From contig QIKG01000236.1 of assembly GCA_003232965.1 (NCBI GenBank), forward strand, positions 1-7,988: 7,988 bases of DNA, written 5' to 3'. Of the stretch, positions 6,614 through 7,988 are shown in pieces. The position numbers and the translations under genes were made by a program. The stretch comes from Oceanospirillales bacterium. Lineage in GTDB: Bacteria; Pseudomonadota; Gammaproteobacteria; Xanthomonadales; SZUA-36. The number at the start of each line of letters is the position of its first letter. Within the stretch, counting starts at the first letter, position 1. Under the pieces are notes generated by a model, which was not told the DNA's origin, did no database searches, and saw nothing but the letters and a program-made list of their open reading frames with translations.

Positions 6614-6879
6614 ATGCTTGATCATGTTCTCCGTCTATTTTGCAAGCTGCAGCTGCAGACCATCATATTAATTCTCTTTGTTATTAGATTTTAACCGCTT
6701 GTGAGCAACAGCAAAAACTGCCACCGCGGGAATTCGATCATCCATTTACGACCCTGGAGCTGATTGCCGGGGGTGACCCTTGTGAAGTGATGCAGGCAGC
6801 GGTGGCAGGCAAAAATGTAACCAGCGATCTCAGCGAGGAACAACTCGAGCGCTTAAAGTCGCTGGGGTATATACAGTAA
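6614..6879 (+). pseudogene. Broken lipoprotein gene with sulfatase-style C-terminal tail
   Basis: From ATG 6614 the frame gives a signal-like segment (MLDHVLRLF, then TIILILFVIRF) and stops at TAA 6692-6694. In the next frame the sequence continues ILTACEQQQ, a lipobox (LTAC), then PPREFDHPFTTLELIAGGDP and NVTSDLSEEQLERLKSLGYI, ending at TAA 6877-6879. Adding one T to the TTTT run at 6689-6692 joins the two parts into one 88-residue product. SEEQLERLKSLGY is the characteristic end of lipoprotein sulfatases and related alkaline-phosphatase-superfamily proteins, but the catalytic domain between signal and tail is missing. The gene therefore looks hollowed out like the divergent sulfatase. An alternative is a genuinely small lipoprotein with a single-base error. 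Confidence 0.55.
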
Positions 6880-6938
6880 TACCCTGGTTTGCTGATAAGT
6901 TGTAGAGCTGGGCTACGGCATCTATGTTGATGCTAGCC

Positions 6939-7107
6939 TTTAACCCAAATCCGCAGATAGAAACACGCATGCTGCACATGTTCTTGATTCCACAGCAAAA
7001 CCAAAAATAACCGCCGAACCGATGGGTGCGACTCATATTTTTCATTTCACTGTGAAACCAATAACATGCACATCATATCGCGCCTCTATCTGCGGGTTAG
7101 GGTTTAA
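6939..7107 (-). repeat. Long imperfect palindrome (about 169 bp), MITE-like element or structured RNA
   Basis: Bases 6939-7020 pair with 7025-7107 around a 4-nt loop, with one bulged base near 7077. Best-conserved parts are CCGCAGATAGA/TCTATCTGCGG (6951-6961 with 7085-7095), ACCC-type outer ends (6942-6946 with 7100-7104) and AAAAATA/TATTTTT (7003-7009 with 7036-7042). By hand count the inner 70 positions have 51 Watson-Crick pairs, 11 A/C juxtapositions that become G-U pairs in minus-strand RNA, 8 true mismatches, and no G-T pair of the opposite kind. This points to folding as RNA read from the minus strand. No clear target-site duplication is visible. No match to a known element was recalled. 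Confidence 0.7.
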
Positions 7108-7163
7108 TCAACTCCTATGCGGCCATCCGCGTATGGTTTAGTATATAAGTCTGTCAGTTTTCT

Positions 7164-7168
7164 AGGTG
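7164..7168 (+). promoter_or_regulatory. Shine-Dalgarno AGGTG for the ceramidase gene
   Basis: AGGTG lies 6 nt before ATG 7175, good spacing that supports this start. Confidence 0.6.
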
Positions 7169-7174
7169 TGATAT

Positions 7175-7966
7175 ATGGGAGTTACAACAAACCCAAAAAC
7201 AGGGCTGTGGTTAATCGCAATATTGGCGACTATATCAAGTATGTCAATGCTTTTTATCGAACCAATTCCGCAAGACATCAGCTACCACCTGTTTAGTGAT
7301 GTTACGCCGGCATTTGGGATTCAAAATTTTTGGAATGTACTCTCCAACATAGCCTTCGCGATGGTTGGCATCCTTGGGCTTTACAATATATATGTGAGTA
7401 AGTCATTAGTATTGGTTGATTCAATCAGGCTTTCATACGCTCTGTTTTTTGTCGGAGTTGCCTTGGTAGCGCTGGGGTCTGGTTACTATCACTTATGGCC
7501 AGATAACCAAACCTTGGTTTGGGATCGCTTGCCGATGACCATTGCCTTTATGGCCTTGTTTTCTATTTTGATTTGCGAATTTATTTCGGAAAGGGTAGGT
7601 AAGGCGTTATTAATACCATTGATTTTGCTTGGGGTTTTCTCGGTTTTTTACTGGGAATATACAGAAGGTCAAGGTGTTGGCGATCTGCGCTTGTATGCGC
7701 TGGTTCAGTTTCTACCGATTGTTGTTATCCCCATAATTTTGGTTTTCTTCAGCTCGCAATTTACTCGAATAAGTGGATACTGGTGGTTGTTACTGGTGTA
7801 TTTGTTAGCGAAAGTTTTTGAGTATTTTGATGCGCAAATATTTTCTACTTTGGGTTTTATCAGCGGACACTCGATCAAACATATAGCAGCAGCATTAGGC
7901 GTATATCTATTGCTCTTATCTTACCAGAGACGCTCGCTAGCGCTGGGATGTCGAACTAATGGGTAG
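7175..7966 (+). CDS. Alkaline ceramidase-like membrane hydrolase (CREST superfamily)
   Basis: The 263-residue product has about seven hydrophobic helices and the signature residues of alkaline ceramidases (PF05875). Ser102 and His106 are in GSGYYHLWP, Asp117 in VWDRLPM, and His232 and His236 in SGHSIKH. The spacings (4, 11 and 4) equal those of Ser77/His81/Asp92 and His217/His221 in human ACER3, where the three His bind zinc. The N-terminal NFWNVLSNIAF resembles the EFWNT-SN block near the eukaryotic calcium site. The expected reaction is amide or ester hydrolysis of a membrane lipid in the bilayer; ceramide itself is uncertain because many gammaproteobacteria lack sphingolipids. The protein is full length (intact relatives are about 220-270 residues) with a good ribosome-binding site, and stands alone after the palindrome. 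Confidence 0.9.
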   Translation: MGVTTNPKTGLWLIAILATISSMSMLFIEPIPQDISYHLFSDVTPAFGIQNFWNVLSNIAFAMVGILGLYNIYVSKSLVLVDSIRLSYALFFVGVALVALGSGYYHLWPDNQTLVWDRLPMTIAFMALFSILICEFISERVGKALLIPLILLGVFSVFYWEYTEGQGVGDLRLYALVQFLPIVVIPIILVFFSSQFTRISGYWWLLLVYLLAKVFEYFDAQIFSTLGFISGHSIKHIAAALGVYLLLLSYQRRSLALGCRTNG

Positions 7967-7988
7967 CAATATTAGAGCGTTTGTTTCT

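Larger units (their letters stand above)
6880..7174. other. Non-coding region, mostly occupied by a long palindrome
   Basis: No convincing gene lies here. The minus-strand frame 6830-7045 has no family features and covers the left arm of the palindrome at 6939-7107. The remainder holds the leader of the ceramidase gene; no strong promoter consensus was found, the best -10-like sequence being TATATAAG at about 7142-7149. Confidence 0.5.

Noticed and set aside
6830..7045. Minus-strand 71-codon open frame
   Set aside because: It covers the left arm of the palindrome and the sulfatase-like tail in antisense, has no family motifs, and its composition is explained by the repeat.
6939..7107. Integron attC site
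   Set aside because: It is an imperfect palindrome with GTTAGGG at one end, but the terminal sequences do not fit the GTTRRRY and RYYYAAC core sites, the paired arms run through almost continuously, and no integron integrase or cassette array is present.
1..7988. tRNA, rRNA, CRISPR array or complete insertion sequence
   Set aside because: No cloverleaf-like segment, spaced direct-repeat series, or transposase frame was seen in any region.

Overview
The window looks like chromosomal DNA from a marine-type gammaproteobacterium (perhaps Cellvibrionales or a relative). This rests on protein style and moderate GC content, not on any marker gene. It holds one near-complete PLP-dependent decarboxylase cut by the left edge, a long block of minus-strand genes for membrane, exported and sulfur/phosphate-ester proteins, a stretch of broken genes, a long palindrome, and an intact alkaline-ceramidase-like membrane hydrolase at the right end.

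Layout. 1-1392 (+): group II amino-acid decarboxylase, 5' end missing. 1393-1497: convergent intergenic region with two short hairpins and a REP-like GC motif. 1498-2571 (-): a two-gene unit encoding a small YIGPGAG membrane protein and a three-helix membrane protein that resembles the Oxa1/YidC/EMC3 (DUF106) insertase fold; it has its own extended -10 promoter. 2712-5850 (-): a sulfotransferase preceded by a lipoprotein phosphodiesterase of the alkaline phosphatase superfamily, separated by 3 bp. The phosphodiesterase is frameshifted near its N-terminus. 5843-6434 (-): remains of a lipoprotein sulfatase that has lost its middle and most of its C-terminal half and carries an in-frame TAG. 6614-6879 (+): a divergent remnant with a lipoprotein signal, a one-base frameshift and a sulfatase-style tail. 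6939-7107: a palindrome of about 169 bp whose imperfect pairs are almost all G-U-compatible in the minus-strand RNA. 7175-7966 (+): a ceramidase of the CREST superfamily with all five catalytic and metal residues in canonical spacing.

Functional reading. The minus-strand block sulfatase > phosphodiesterase > sulfotransferase is tightly packed (8-nt overlap, then 3-bp gap). It once looked like an operon for adding sulfate to an acceptor and hydrolysing sulfate or phosphate esters outside the cytoplasm. Two of its three genes are now damaged, and the divergent gene opposite is damaged too, so the locus appears to be decaying by internal deletion (or the sequence contains errors). The sulfotransferase, the YIGPGAG/Oxa1-like pair and the ceramidase are intact. 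No tRNA, rRNA, CRISPR array, integrase or complete insertion sequence was seen.
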